From contig DZAX01000024.1 in NCBI GenBank assembly GCA_022729705.1, positions 1 to 32,650 of the forward strand: a stretch of DNA of 32,650 bases, read 5' to 3'. How positions within the stretch are numbered: position 1 is the stretch's first letter; each line of letters opens with the position of its first letter. This stretch comes from Helicobacter cetorum (GTDB lineage Bacteria; Campylobacterota; Campylobacteria; Campylobacterales; UBA6016). The translations under genes were made by a program, and so were the position numbers. Below are positions 1 through 8,389 of this stretch, one piece after another. Below the pieces are notes generated by a model. It was not told the DNA's origin. It was given only the letters and a program-made list of their open reading frames with translations, and searched no databases.

Positions 1-17
1 TCAGTGTCGCAATATAC

Positions 18-44
18 AATACAAAGGGTGTCAGGTGTTCTTTT
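18..44 (+). repeat. REP-like short repeat, copy 1
   Basis: The 18-base string AATACAAAGGGTGTCAGG recurs exactly at 522-539, and the following bases (TGTTCTTTT here, CACTCTTTT there) also align. The GGTGTCAGGCAC-type core resembles repeats that in other bacteria accompany REP-associated Y1 transposases; that link is from memory and no transposase gene is visible here. The two copies bracket the small coiled-coil gene at 166-510. Confidence 0.5.
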
Positions 45-165
45 ATGTATTTTCTTCTCCTCCTCTCGCTTCACATGATACTGATTCTCTTTGGATTTCT
101 AATACTTCTTTTTATCGCAATGTCCGATATAATCATCTAATAAAAATACAAAAAAGGCTCTTATT

Positions 166-510
166 ATGTTTGAAGACAATATTTTCGAACAATGGCTTGA
201 TTCAAAAACAAAAGAGATAGTTATCAAGATGGGCGACGGCAAAGCTCTTTCAAGCGACGAGATGATTATCCTCGTACTAAAAGCACAAACAAATCATTTT
301 ATACATCTCGACCAAGATTTACGAACAGAGATGATAGAGCTACGAAAAGATATGGACAAACGCTTTGAGCAAGTGGATAAACGTTTTGAGCAAGTGGATA
401 AACGATTCGACGTTATTACGACTAGGATGGATCGTTTTATGATATGGTCGTTTGCGACGACTGTTAGCGTCGGCGGTATTGTCATAGCCGCGATAAAATT
501 TTTGCCTTAA
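166..510 (+). CDS. Small coiled-coil protein with C-terminal membrane anchor
   Basis: This 114-residue protein has no function I can name. Residues 1-50 are soluble, and residues about 50-90 form a charged coiled coil. The coil includes a near-exact 7-residue repeat, DKRFEQV, encoded by 21-bp tandem DNA repeats at about 355-410. Residues about 91-112 form one hydrophobic segment ending in KFLP. The architecture resembles small membrane-tethered coiled-coil proteins (DUF1640-like) that are common next to mobile elements, but the family assignment is only a resemblance. The ATG is preceded by AAAAAAGG about ten bases upstream. The gene lies between two REP-like repeats and next to a broken ORF6N gene, so it is probably part of an accessory patch. 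Confidence 0.6.
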   Translation: MFEDNIFEQWLDSKTKEIVIKMGDGKALSSDEMIILVLKAQTNHFIHLDQDLRTEMIELRKDMDKRFEQVDKRFEQVDKRFDVITTRMDRFMIWSFATTVSVGGIVIAAIKFLP

Positions 511-521
511 AAATTTTTCAG

Positions 522-548
522 AATACAAAGGGTGTCAGGCACTCTTTT
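522..548 (+). repeat. REP-like short repeat, copy 2
   Basis: This is the second copy of AATACAAAGGGTGTCAGG, continued by CACTCTTTT. It begins 12 bases after the stop of the coiled-coil gene and abuts the point where the ORF6N pseudogene loses homology to its family. It may therefore mark an insertion or deletion junction. Confidence 0.5.
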
Positions 549-551
549 CTT

Positions 552-917
552 TCAACCTCCCCAAATATCTTCTAAGGTCACAATTTGCGATCTTAAAGAC
601 TCTTCTTTTTCTAAGGCGCCAAATTGGAACCTTAAAGACTCTTTTGAACTTGAGGAGCCAAATTGGAACCTCAAAGCATCTTTTGAACTTGAGGTCGCAA
701 TTTGCGACCTCAAGTTTTCATATTCATCTTAGGTAAGTTGAAAACGAAAACTTTGTGGAAATCTCTCTATGTTTATGGCTACTGCCCGATTTAGGTTCTT
801 TGTTTCTACTTGATAAAGTTCAGCTAAATCACTATCTAACATCACTTGTAGCCCGCATATGGTGTGGATTTTATCTTGTAGGTTTTGATGTTCTATGGTT
901 TGAAGTTCATTTGTCAT
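552..917 (-). pseudogene. Broken ORF6N-domain (phage-type DNA-binding) gene
   Basis: Read on the minus strand from the ATG at 917, the first 62 residues match the ORF6N domain, a DNA-binding domain of phage and plasmid regulators. They include the IHTICGLQVMLDSDLAELYQVETKNLNRAV and NIERFPQSFRFQLT segments (shown here only in part of the domain). A TAA at 729-731 stops the frame. The same frame then continues with DEYENLRSQIATSS, exactly what family members carry next, so the TAA looks like a single-base change of a lysine codon. The continuation runs through a four-unit 13-residue repeat (LRSQI, LRFQF, LRFQF, LRSQI) and reaches IWGG, where relatives go on with a PYAFTEQGV segment. Here it hits TGA at 552-554 and joins the REP-like repeat. 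The gene thus has a nonsense codon and has lost its C-terminal half. It could instead be annotated as a 62-aa ORF6N protein. Confidence 0.75.
574..714 (+). repeat. 39-bp tandem repeat, about 3.6 units, ending in a perfect hairpin
   Basis: The units are 574-612, 613-651, 652-690 and a partial unit 691-714. Units 1 and 4 share CAATTTGCGAYC, while units 2 and 3 share GCCAAATTGGAACC, giving an A-B-B-A order. On the minus strand the repeat is in frame with the ORF6N remnant and encodes 13-residue repeats. The junction of units 3 and 4 makes a 12-bp perfect inverted repeat with a three-base loop at 688-714 (CTTGAGGTCGCA / TGCGACCTCAAG), followed on the plus strand by TTTT. Confidence 0.8.
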
Positions 918-985
918 TTTAAGTTCCTAGTGTGTACCTATTAGCTATATCTTCCAATTGTCATAGTAGCGTTTATTCCCGATTT

Positions 986-2158
986 TTATTTATTTTGACA
1001 GCTCACTCTATCAAAAAAATAGTAGTTCAAAGCCTTAATCAGCAACATCAAAATAATAGCGTCTAGCATACTGGCAACAACGATAGAGGAGTATTCGATA
1101 TTGTCTATTGCGCCGGATTGGAGTCCGATAGTTGCGGCGGCGACCATAAAGGTGAGGGGCATGGAGTCTGAGAGGGCGAATAGGAGTGTGTTTTTGAAGC
1201 CGAGATGTCCGTAAAATGTACTAAATGAGCCTATGAGGCGGATAGAGACCATGCAGGCAATCAAAAATAGAGCGCCTTTGAAAATCTCCATAGAGAGTAC
1301 AATATCAAGTTTGAGCGTAGAGCCTACAAAGATAAAAAATATTGGCGCAAAAAATCCAAATCCAAATGATGAGAGCTTTTCATGCAAATCTTTTTTGTGG
1401 GCGAAAAATGCGGTAATAAATACGCCCGCAAAGAATGCTCCAAGCACCATATCTATTTTGAGATAAAGCATAATGGCTATCATCACAAAAAAGAGAGCCA
1501 TTGAGAAGCGAATATCTTGCTCTTTTGACGAGACATCCGGCATAATGGCTCTTTTGACCTCCGGAAACCACCAAAAAAACGCCCTTGAGAGTCTAAAAAG
1601 TATAATCAAAACAAACATAATAGCCGCCAAGGTAAACATAGCTTTATAAAACTCTTTGCCAAAACCAAAGCTTACCGCACCGCTAAGAATGGTTAATGCA
1701 ACGATACTGATGACCTCTCCGACTATCCCTATAGGCATGGCAAAAGTAAGCCACTGCTTATCTTTTCCATAATCTTTTATTAGAGCTATTATTATGCCGA
1801 CGGAAGAGATTGGTAAAATTACTAAATAAATAAAATTTAGCTTAAAATAAAGCACAATAAAAAGAGTGATAGAATATCGCAAAATAAAATATAGCGCCAC
1901 TTTTCCAAAAAGTGTGGTTCGTATCGCAGTAAACTCTTTAAGGCTTACCTCGGAACCCGCCAAAAACATCAAAAACAAAAATCCGACTTTTGCGATAATA
2001 TAAAAATACTCATTGTGCCACAAAACACCGTAGTATCCGCCCAAAACGCCAAGAAGCATCTCAACTACGACTATCGGCATTCTAAGTGTTTTTGAGACGA
2101 ACGGAGATATGGCGATAAAAAAAGAGAGAGCCATTACGATTGCAATAGGCGACTGCAT
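986..2158 (-). CDS. Cation:proton antiporter, CPA2 (Kef/NapA-like) family
   Basis: This 390-residue integral membrane protein has about eleven or twelve hydrophobic segments and no soluble C-terminal TrkA-N/RCK domain, so it is a short CPA2-type exchanger. Such proteins swap Na+ or K+ for H+ across the inner membrane. Family-like stretches are FLFLMFLAGSEVSL in the N-terminal third, DMVLGAFFAGVFITAFF near residue 235 and FFAPIFFIFVGSTLKLD near residue 270. The ATG overlaps the stop of the upstream permease gene as TAATG, so translation is probably coupled and the two genes share the secA transcript. Substrate ion and direction cannot be told from sequence. Confidence 0.85.
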   Translation of the reverse strand: MQSPIAIVMALSFFIAISPFVSKTLRMPIVVVEMLLGVLGGYYGVLWHNEYFYIIAKVGFLFLMFLAGSEVSLKEFTAIRTTLFGKVALYFILRYSITLFIVLYFKLNFIYLVILPISSVGIIIALIKDYGKDKQWLTFAMPIGIVGEVISIVALTILSGAVSFGFGKEFYKAMFTLAAIMFVLIILFRLSRAFFWWFPEVKRAIMPDVSSKEQDIRFSMALFFVMIAIMLYLKIDMVLGAFFAGVFITAFFAHKKDLHEKLSSFGFGFFAPIFFIFVGSTLKLDIVLSMEIFKGALFLIACMVSIRLIGSFSTFYGHLGFKNTLLFALSDSMPLTFMVAAATIGLQSGAIDNIEYSSIVVASMLDAIILMLLIKALNYYFFDRVSCQNK

Positions 2159-3360
2159 TACTCGTTTCTTAGGACGGTTAGAGCGTCCACCTCTGATGCT
2201 TTTTTTGCCGGATAGTATGAGGATAAAAACACTATAACAAGCGATCCAATCGTGATAAGTACAAAATCAACGGCGCTAAGCTCCAAAGGAAGCTTTGAGC
2301 TACCGTAAACATCGGCGGGCAGGCTGATAATATCAAAATTGGAGAGCAGATACAAAGACAATAGCGCAAGAGCTACACCCACAACAATACCGCTTCCGCC
2401 GATAATTGCTCCAAGTCTAAAAAATATCGCTTTTATATCCCGTCTATCCGCCCCAAGGGAGAGTAACAATGCAATCTCTTTTCGCCTACTCATGACGGTC
2501 ATCAAAAGAGAGCTTACGATATTAAGAGAAGCCACAAGAATAATCAGCATAAGCACTACAAACAGCGCCCTTTTTTCCAGCGCAAGCGCCGCAAAAAAGT
2601 TGCCGTTTTGTTGCCACCAGCCCACAAGGGCGTATTCGTCGGGGAGTTTTGCGGCTATTGTTTTTATATCTTTTAGCGGCTCTTTGGCGTAGATATGCAC
2701 GCCGTCATATATGCCCTCTTCTTTTGCCAGCACAGCGGCTAAGTCTTTTGCGTTTACATACACATACCCCTTGTCATACGCCAAAAGCCCTGATGAAAAG
2801 CTCTTATCGACAGAAAAACGCTTCATCATGGGGGTGATACCAAGCCCTTGCGGCTCGCCCTCGGCAAATATAATAGTCAGCTTATCGCCTTTTAACAAAT
2901 CAAACTCATCTTTTAGCTTTTCGCCTATAAGAGCCTCAAAAGGCGCAAGCCCACCACTTTTAAGTGCGTCCGCAACAACGGAGTTTATCGGTTTTTCAAG
3001 AGTGCTTTCCACTCCAAAAACCACCACGCCCTCCATATTGTCGCCTTTTTTCGCTATTGCGCTAGCTCTCAAAAATGGGCTAAATTTGAACTCAGGGTAG
3101 TTTTTTTGTAGTTCGTTTACAAACTCCTTTGAGACGTCATGACTCTGTTTTGAATAGAGTGTTATGGGATAGTTCATCGTAAAAAGCTTTTTTTCAAACT
3201 CTTTGTCAAAGCCGTTCATAATAGCCATAGCGACAATAAGCACAAAAACGCCAAGCCCCACGCCCACAAAGGCGAGAGCGGCGGTAATAGAAATAAAAGG
3301 CTGAGAGGGGTCAAACCTCAAATATTTGGAGACGATAAAGCGAATAAGTTTTTTATTCAT
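2158..3360 (-). CDS. LolC/LolE-type lipoprotein-releasing ABC permease
   Basis: This inner-membrane permease of the LolCDE class extracts outer-membrane lipoproteins for hand-over to LolA. The start chosen is the ATG at 3360 (MNKKLIRFIVSKYLRF), which gives 400 residues, the usual length. The frame is open further upstream to 3423, but that part translates a dispersed repeat and is not conserved. There is one N-terminal membrane helix (about 25-50), a periplasmic domain (about 50-255), and three C-terminal helices. The last three carry the FtsX/MacB signature SSLLMTVMSRRKEIALLLSLGA and end with the typical SYYPAKKASEVDALTVLRNE. No second permease or LolD ATPase gene is adjacent. With lolA just beyond secA and lgt at 16962, the window holds several lipoprotein-pathway genes. 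Confidence 0.88.
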   Translation of the reverse strand: MNKKLIRFIVSKYLRFDPSQPFISITAALAFVGVGLGVFVLIVAMAIMNGFDKEFEKKLFTMNYPITLYSKQSHDVSKEFVNELQKNYPEFKFSPFLRASAIAKKGDNMEGVVVFGVESTLEKPINSVVADALKSGGLAPFEALIGEKLKDEFDLLKGDKLTIIFAEGEPQGLGITPMMKRFSVDKSFSSGLLAYDKGYVYVNAKDLAAVLAKEEGIYDGVHIYAKEPLKDIKTIAAKLPDEYALVGWWQQNGNFFAALALEKRALFVVLMLIILVASLNIVSSLLMTVMSRRKEIALLLSLGADRRDIKAIFFRLGAIIGGSGIVVGVALALLSLYLLSNFDIISLPADVYGSSKLPLELSAVDFVLITIGSLVIVFLSSYYPAKKASEVDALTVLRNE

Positions 3361-3370
3361 TAGAATTAAA

Positions 3371-3450
3371 CGCCAATGCGGGCAAAGCCCGCCTTGGCGG
3401 CAAGGACATAAATGTCCCTGCACCCCCTAAAGCTACCGACTTTGCCGGAG
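3371..3450 (+). repeat. Modular hairpin repeat, copy A (forward)
   Basis: Module 1 is a hairpin at 3371-3399: 13-bp arms with one mismatch around the loop AAA, with core GGGCAAAGCCCG. Module 2 is the hairpin GGACATAAATGTCC at 3404-3417. A degenerate module 3 (AGCTACCGACTTTGCCGGAG) follows at about 3430-3449. Modules 1 and 2 align base for base with copies at 18420 and 26787 (reversed). A further hairpin, TTGCGG-AAAG-CCGCAA at 3471-3486, fills the rest of the secA to permease gap. There is no U-run after any stem, so this does not look like a terminator. Confidence 0.8.
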
Positions 3451-3557
3451 AGTGAGAGAATAGTATCAAATTGCGGAAAGCCGCAAGAGCCGTCTGCTGA
3501 AGACATAATCTCAGAGCTTTGCTTCTTCAGGATTTGAGAATTAATCAAATGTTCCAA

Positions 3558-6020
3558 CTAACTCTTCTTTTTACCATAGTTTTTGAGTCTCTCTTCTCTT
3601 TTTTGACTTGCAGGCACAATATCTATCGATTCGTCCGCCTCCTCTATAGTGTCAGCCGTAGTATCCGCGCCGATTTGAAAAGAGTGCAGCACCCTACAAG
3701 CGTTTATTTTTACCGTCTCAACAAGCTCGGTGAAGAGTTTGTAACTCTCTTTTTTGTACTCCACAAGCGGGTCTTTTTGGTTGTAGCCTCTTAGTCCGAT
3801 ACCTGTTTTTAGAATATCCATCTGATATAGATGCTCTCTCCACGCCTCGTCTAGCGTCTGAAGATACAGTATCCGCTCTATCTCTTTTCTCTGCGTCTCT
3901 TCCAACGGCGCTAATTTTCGCTCATAGCTTGTCTTCATAGCGTCAAAGATTTTCTCTTTTAGCTCTACGTATTCAAGACCAGCCATCTCATCCTCAGGCA
4001 CGCCAAGTCCGATGTCTTCTAGTAGTAGTTCGCACACTTTTTCTACGTTGAAGTCCTCTTTTTCAAGCCCGTCGTATATGCCCGCGTCCGCCAAAATATT
4101 TGTGACATATACGCTTCTATTTTCATCTATTCTCGATGTTATATCAAATTCAAGAGCCAACAGCTCATTTCTAAAACCATAAATGATTTTTCTTTGAGCG
4201 TTTGCAATATCGTCATACTCTAGTAGATGTTTTCTGCTCTCATAGTGCATACTCTCCACTTTTTTTTGCGCTTTTTCGACGGCGTTTGTGACCATTTTTG
4301 AGTCGATATGCTCTCCTCTTTCTAGTCCAAGCCTATTCATAATAGATTTTATCTTTTCGCTTCCAAAAATCCTAAGAAGAGTATCGTCAAGGCTCAGATA
4401 AAACTGGCTAAAACCAAGATCCCCTTGTCTACCGCTTCGCCCTCTTAGCTGATTGTCGATTCTTCTACTCTCATGTCTCTCTGTACCGATGATAGCGAGA
4501 CCGCCAAGCTCTTTTACGTCCGTGCCTATTTTGATGTCTACGCCGCGCCCCGCCATATTTGTAGCCACCGTCACCGCGCCTTTTACGCCCGCTAGCTTGA
4601 TGATTTCGGCCTCTTGCTCATGGTTTTTTGCGTTTAGCACCGTGTGTGCTATTCTCTCTTTTTTGAGTACTTCATGCAGTAGTTCGCTTTTTTCGATAGA
4701 GGCTGTACCTATCAGTATCGGTTGCCCTTTGCCCGTTAGCTCTCTTATTTTTTTGATTACCGCCTCAAACTTCTCCTCTTCGGTTTTAAAGATAAGGTCG
4801 TTTACGTCAAGTCTTGCGACAGGCACATTGGTAGGTATAGATACGACGTCAAGCCCGTATATCTCGCTAAACTCCGTAGCCTCCGTCTGAGCGGTTCCCG
4901 TCATACCCGCTAGTTTTCCGTACAATCTAAAGTAGTTTTGAAATGTGATGTCCGCTAGCGTCTGGCTCTCTTCTTTGATAAGAACGCCCTCTTTAGTCTC
5001 AAGAGCTTGATGAAGCCCCTCGGAGTATCTTTTGCCCTCGGAGAGTCTACCTGTAAACTCATCGACGATGATTATCTCGCTATCTCTTACCACATAGTCT
5101 ACGTCTATTTTGAATAGATAGTTTGCTTTTAGGGCTTGGTCTAGCCTGTGAGAGAGTACCGCATTGTCAAGGTCGTATAGGTTTCCAACGTCAAAAAGCT
5201 CTTCGGCGTAGCGAATACCCTCTTCCGTCATTAGTATTACTCTGTTTTTTTCATCAACCGTAAAGTGCTTTGTAAGCTCTAGCGTAAGGGCGACTTCGTT
5301 TGCTTTTTCGTATTGCCCCATAAACGATTTTGTAGGTCCTGAGATAATTAGCGGCGTTCTAGCCTCATCTATCAAAATTGAGTCAACCTCGTCCACGATA
5401 GCATAGTGGTGGCTTCGTTGCACTTGCGACTTTTGCGAATACTTCATGTTGTCTCTTAGGTAGTCAAAACCGTACTCGTTGTTTGTCCCGTAAGTAATAT
5501 CCGCATCATACGCCTCTTTTTTGACCTCTTCGTCGTCTTCATCGGAGAGTATAGCCCCTACGCTAAAGCCCAAAAAGTTGTACAATACGCCCATCTCTGT
5601 AGCGTCTCTTTTTGCGAGGTAGTCGTTGACCGTGATAATATGCACGCCCTCGCCTCTCATGGCGTTTAGGATGACGGAGAGAGTCGCCACTAGCGTCTTG
5701 CCCTCGCCTGTTTTCATCTCCGCTATTTTGCCGTCGTTTAGAACCATACCGCCTATTATCTGCACATCGTGATGTCTCATGCCAAGAGCCCTTTTGGAAG
5801 CCTCTCTAGTTATCGCAAACGACTCACAAAGCGCATCATCAAGAGTCCTACCGTCAATTACCTCAGCTCTTAAGGCATTAAAAGCCGCTTTTAACTCATC
5901 GTCGTTCATAGCTTCATATTTTGGCTCGAGAGCGTTTACAAGCGCCAGCTTTTTTTTATACGCTTTTAGCTCTTTTTCGTTTTTCGTGCCCATTATCTTG
6001 TTTACGATTGCTTTTATCAT
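3558..6020 (-). CDS. secA: Preprotein translocase motor ATPase SecA
   Basis: SecA is the ATPase that pushes unfolded preproteins through SecYEG. The start chosen is the ATG at 6020 ([18 protein letters not shown]), the usual SecA beginning, which gives 820 residues; an in-frame ATG at 6059 would add 13. Walker A is EMKTGEGKT (about 101-109), the Walker B region is [17 protein letters not shown] (about 208-224), and the second nucleotide-binding fold contains [13 protein letters not shown]. The preprotein cross-linking, helical scaffold and wing regions are present to the expected length. The protein ends LKNYGKKKS and lacks the C-terminal zinc-binding CxCx8C(H/C) SEC-C tail that many SecA proteins use to bind SecB or phospholipid. 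The gene is divergent from lolA and is followed after 197 bp, filled by a hairpin repeat, by the LolC/E-type permease gene. Confidence 0.97.
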   Translation of the reverse strand: MIKAIVNKIMGTKNEKELKAYKKKLALVNALEPKYEAMNDDELKAAFNALRAEVIDGRTLDDALCESFAITREASKRALGMRHHDVQIIGGMVLNDGKIAEMKTGEGKTLVATLSVILNAMRGEGVHIITVNDYLAKRDATEMGVLYNFLGFSVGAILSDEDDEEVKKEAYDADITYGTNNEYGFDYLRDNMKYSQKSQVQRSHHYAIVDEVDSILIDEARTPLIISGPTKSFMGQYEKANEVALTLELTKHFTVDEKNRVILMTEEGIRYAEELFDVGNLYDLDNAVLSHRLDQALKANYLFKIDVDYVVRDSEIIIVDEFTGRLSEGKRYSEGLHQALETKEGVLIKEESQTLADITFQNYFRLYGKLAGMTGTAQTEATEFSEIYGLDVVSIPTNVPVARLDVNDLIFKTEEEKFEAVIKKIRELTGKGQPILIGTASIEKSELLHEVLKKERIAHTVLNAKNHEQEAEIIKLAGVKGAVTVATNMAGRGVDIKIGTDVKELGGLAIIGTERHESRRIDNQLRGRSGRQGDLGFSQFYLSLDDTLLRIFGSEKIKSIMNRLGLERGEHIDSKMVTNAVEKAQKKVESMHYESRKHLLEYDDIANAQRKIIYGFRNELLALEFDITSRIDENRSVYVTNILADAGIYDGLEKEDFNVEKVCELLLEDIGLGVPEDEMAGLEYVELKEKIFDAMKTSYERKLAPLEETQRKEIERILYLQTLDEAWREHLYQMDILKTGIGLRGYNQKDPLVEYKKESYKLFTELVETVKINACRVLHSFQIGADTTADTIEEADESIDIVPASQKREERLKNYGKKKS

Positions 6021-6127
6021 CTGACTTCTATTCCCAAACGCTTGATTTTTAGCTCCCATAATACCAAAACTACCATAAACTTAAACCCCTCTTAGCTATA
6101 CTCCGCCTAAAAGAATCGGTGGTTTTT

Positions 6128-6643
6128 GTGATAAAAAAAGTTTTTGTTAGTATAATTTTTGGCGTTACTCTTTTCGGGCTTAGTTTTGATTACGACACGT
6201 TTGAGGCGAGCTTTACCCAGACAATCAAAAACAAATCAGGCAAAAAGATAGAGTACAGCGGCAGAGTGGTAGCCAAAAAGCCAAATCTGGCACTATGGGA
6301 GTATACAAAACCCGTCAAAAAAACGGTATACATCAATAGCGACAACGTCATAGTCTACGAACCAGCCCTCACGCAAGCAAAATACCTCAAAAAAAGAGGT
6401 TCACTATCGCTAGAGTCGGTACTAGCAAAAGCAAAACTAGACACCGAAAACGAATACGTCGCCAAAGACGGAGACGTAACATATAGATTTAGCGTCTCAA
6501 ACAATATGATAGAAAAGCTAACATACAAAGACTCTTTAGAAAACGACACAGAAATCATCTTTGCAAACCGCAAAAAAAATACGGCTGTTTCAAACGCCGT
6601 CTTTACGTTTAACCCGCCGCCCGATATAGATATTTTAAAATAA
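6128..6643 (+). CDS. lolA: Periplasmic lipoprotein carrier LolA
   Basis: LolA shuttles outer-membrane lipoproteins across the periplasm from the Lol permease to the outer membrane. The protein is about 171 residues with an N-terminal signal peptide (hydrophobic residues about 4-18, ending GLSF). The mature part has the LolA features DTFEASFTQTI, the KNKSGKKIEYSGRVVAKKPN strand pair, and LALWEY, the W-x-Y segment of the family. It ends in FTFNPPPDIDIL, close to the usual F-NPPxGxDV end. The GTG at 6128 is preferred because GGTGG lies about six bases upstream; an in-frame GTG at 6119 adds three residues. The gene is divergent from secA, with about 107 bp between them. A TATACT at 6097-6102 could be the -10 of its promoter. 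Confidence 0.87.
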   Translation: MIKKVFVSIIFGVTLFGLSFDYDTFEASFTQTIKNKSGKKIEYSGRVVAKKPNLALWEYTKPVKKTVYINSDNVIVYEPALTQAKYLKKRGSLSLESVLAKAKLDTENEYVAKDGDVTYRFSVSNNMIEKLTYKDSLENDTEIIFANRKKNTAVSNAVFTFNPPPDIDILK

Positions 6644-6760
6644 AGGCAAATAAGAATATGGGGAAATTTGCAAGGGGCTCTTACATATTTTTTCAGCCAC
6701 TCTATATATCGAATTACAAGCTTTATAGCCAATTTGCTAGAATTTAACCTATAATTGTCT

Positions 6761-6829
6761 GCCGCCTTTTGGCGGCTAGCTTTAGTGCCACAGCGGCTAG
6801 CGTAGCAAGACGGGCTTTGCTCGTCTTGC
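6761..6829 (-). repeat. Modular hairpin repeat, copy E (reverse)
   Basis: Read on the minus strand this copy has module 1 first: a hairpin with arms 6805-6815 and 6819-6829, loop AAA on that strand, core GAGCAAAGCCCG. A module 3 hairpin of GCCGCC-TTTT-GGCGGC follows at 6761-6776. Between them GCGGCTAGC occurs twice as a direct repeat. The module 3 part and its flank (TCTGCCGC, GCGGCTAGCTT, CAGCGGCT) align with copy F at 14201. It fills the lolA to aroQ gap and has no U-run. Confidence 0.75.
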
Positions 6830-6855
6830 GTAATATTAAATGAAAAAGGACGTTA

Positions 6856-7332
6856 ATGAAAGTAGTAGTTATTCAAGGGCCAAATATCAATCTTTTGGGT
6901 ATGAGGGAGCCGCATATCTATGGACCGATGAGAATGGAAGATATACACGAAAATATGAGAAATTTCGCTTCTCAAAACGAAATTGAACTTGAGTTTTTCC
7001 AAAGCAATCTTGAAGGTGAGATAGTGGATAGAATCCAGGAGTGTATCGGCAACACCGACGCAATAGTGATAAATCCGGCGGCTTATACGCACACATCAAT
7101 TGCGATAAGAGACGCGCTTTTAGCTTGCGGCGTTCCCGCGATTGAGACTCATATCTCAAATCCTTCAAGACGCGAGGAGTTCAGACACGTCTCTATGGTT
7201 GCGGCGGCTTGTCATGGAAGTATCGCCGGTTTTGGTCCTTTTTCTTATCACCTTGCTCTTATAGCGGCTATTCAGATAGCTTCAGAGGTAAAAGCGATAG
7301 AAGACGCAAGAGCCAAAGCTATAGAGGCTTAA
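6856..7332 (+). CDS. aroQ: Type II 3-dehydroquinate dehydratase
   Basis: This enzyme makes 3-dehydroshikimate from 3-dehydroquinate in the shikimate pathway (cytoplasm). The 158 residues match the short dodecameric type II class. The start has [16 protein letters not shown], with the catalytic tyrosine near residue 22. [16 protein letters not shown] follows at about 75-90, and [17 protein letters not shown] at about 97-113 carries the substrate-binding histidine and arginines. HGSIAGFG comes next. AAAGGACG lies five bases before the ATG. The stop overlaps the start of the next gene as TAATG, so aroQ and the peptidase are probably translated together. The upstream gap holds a hairpin repeat. 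Confidence 0.96.
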   Translation: MKVVVIQGPNINLLGMREPHIYGPMRMEDIHENMRNFASQNEIELEFFQSNLEGEIVDRIQECIGNTDAIVINPAAYTHTSIAIRDALLACGVPAIETHISNPSRREEFRHVSMVAAACHGSIAGFGPFSYHLALIAAIQIASEVKAIEDARAKAIEA

Positions 7333-8354
7333 TGTTTTTTCTCACCAAGGACGAGTCGGAGATTTTTTATGAAATCTCCTACTCAAACGACAACTCTCTA
7401 CTTCTGACAAACGGTCGGGAAAACTATCTTTTTACGGACGGCAGATATTTTGAAGAGGCGAGGGTGGGGGCAAAAAACTGCGAAGTTATCCTCTCCACAT
7501 CTTCTCTTTTCAAATCCGCCGCACAAATAGCTAGAAAAGAGCGAATAAAAAAGCTCGTCTTCGACCCAAAAAACACAATTCACGCCGATTTTTTAGAACT
7601 CCAAAAACTCTCAAGCGGTTTTTTGTACCCGCAAAAAGGCGCTCTTTCAAAAAAAAGAGCGATAAAAAGAGAGGATGAGCTAGAAAAAATCAAAACAGCC
7701 GCAAAAATCGGGAAAAAAGGGTTTAAGAGATTTGCGGAAAAACTAAACAGTCTAAATAGCGAGCCTGATGAGTTTGCTTTGAACTATTTGGCGCGCGAGT
7801 GTTTGAGCTTTAAAGGCTCTTATGAAACAAGCTTTGACCCGATAACGGCAATAGATGAAAACGCCGCAAATCCGCATGCGAAAGCGACGTCAAAAAAGCT
7901 AAAAAAAGAGTCGCTTATACTCTTTGACGGCGGCGTTAAGTTTGAGAGGTACTGCTCGGATAGGACTAGAACGGCTATTTTTGAAGATGGGTTTGGGTTC
8001 AAAAAAAAGCAAAGCTTTAAAGATATAAAGCTACAAAACATATATGACGTAGTTTTGGCGGCGCAAGAGGCGGCGATAGAGGCGGCAAAACCGGGTATGA
8101 GAGCAAAAGAGTTAGACATGGTCGCTAGAGAGGTTATAAAAAAAGCGGGGTATGGTGAATATTTTGTGCACTCTTTGGGGCATGGGGTAGGGCTTGATAT
8201 TCACGAATACCCATATATCAACAAAAAATCAAATGAATTACTACAAGAAAATATGGTGTTTACGATAGAGCCAGGCGTTTATATACCCGGATTTTATGGC
8301 GTAAGAATTGAAGATATGATTGTTTTGACAAACAGCGGCGCAAAGGTTTTATAA
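7332..8354 (+). CDS. M24 metallopeptidase (Xaa-Pro aminopeptidase type)
   Basis: This is a cytoplasmic metal-dependent peptidase that probably removes N-terminal residues before proline. The protein has 340 residues: a creatinase-like N-terminal domain (about 1-110) and a pita-bread catalytic domain (about 115-340). All five metal ligands are visible: Asp in ILFDGG (about 198), Asp in SDRTRT (about 209), His in GHGVGLDIHE (about 283), Glu in TIEPGVY (about 312), and Glu in VRIEDMI (about 325). The ATG at 7332 overlaps the aroQ stop and begins the conserved N-terminus; the frame is open upstream only because it overlaps aroQ. This gene sits between aroQ and folK, an arrangement I recall from related genomes. 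PepP and PepQ cannot be separated by eye. Confidence 0.9.
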   Translation: MFFLTKDESEIFYEISYSNDNSLLLTNGRENYLFTDGRYFEEARVGAKNCEVILSTSSLFKSAAQIARKERIKKLVFDPKNTIHADFLELQKLSSGFLYPQKGALSKKRAIKREDELEKIKTAAKIGKKGFKRFAEKLNSLNSEPDEFALNYLARECLSFKGSYETSFDPITAIDENAANPHAKATSKKLKKESLILFDGGVKFERYCSDRTRTAIFEDGFGFKKKQSFKDIKLQNIYDVVLAAQEAAIEAAKPGMRAKELDMVAREVIKKAGYGEYFVHSLGHGVGLDIHEYPYINKKSNELLQENMVFTIEPGVYIPGFYGVRIEDMIVLTNSGAKVL

Positions 8355-8389
8355 TTTTTAGGCGAATCGGACAAAAAAGAACTACACTA

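Noticed and set aside
35-220. Open frame of 61 codons at the left end
   Set aside because: It overlaps the REP-like repeat and the start of the coiled-coil gene, has no family features and no good ribosome binding site.
574-714. CRISPR array for the 39-bp repeats
   Set aside because: The units are contiguous with no spacers and encode an in-frame peptide repeat.
532-732. Open frame with apparent ICDLK/NWNLK peptide repeats on the plus strand
   Set aside because: The repeat makes sense in the opposite strand as the ORF6N insert; the plus-strand reading is a shadow.
3361-3423. N-terminal extension of the LolC/E-type permease (about 21 codons)
   Set aside because: It translates repeat copy A. 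The conserved family N-terminus starts at the ATG at 3360.
7209-7331. Upstream extension of the M24 peptidase frame
   Set aside because: It lies within aroQ in another frame; the ATG at 7332 begins the conserved protein and overlaps the aroQ stop.
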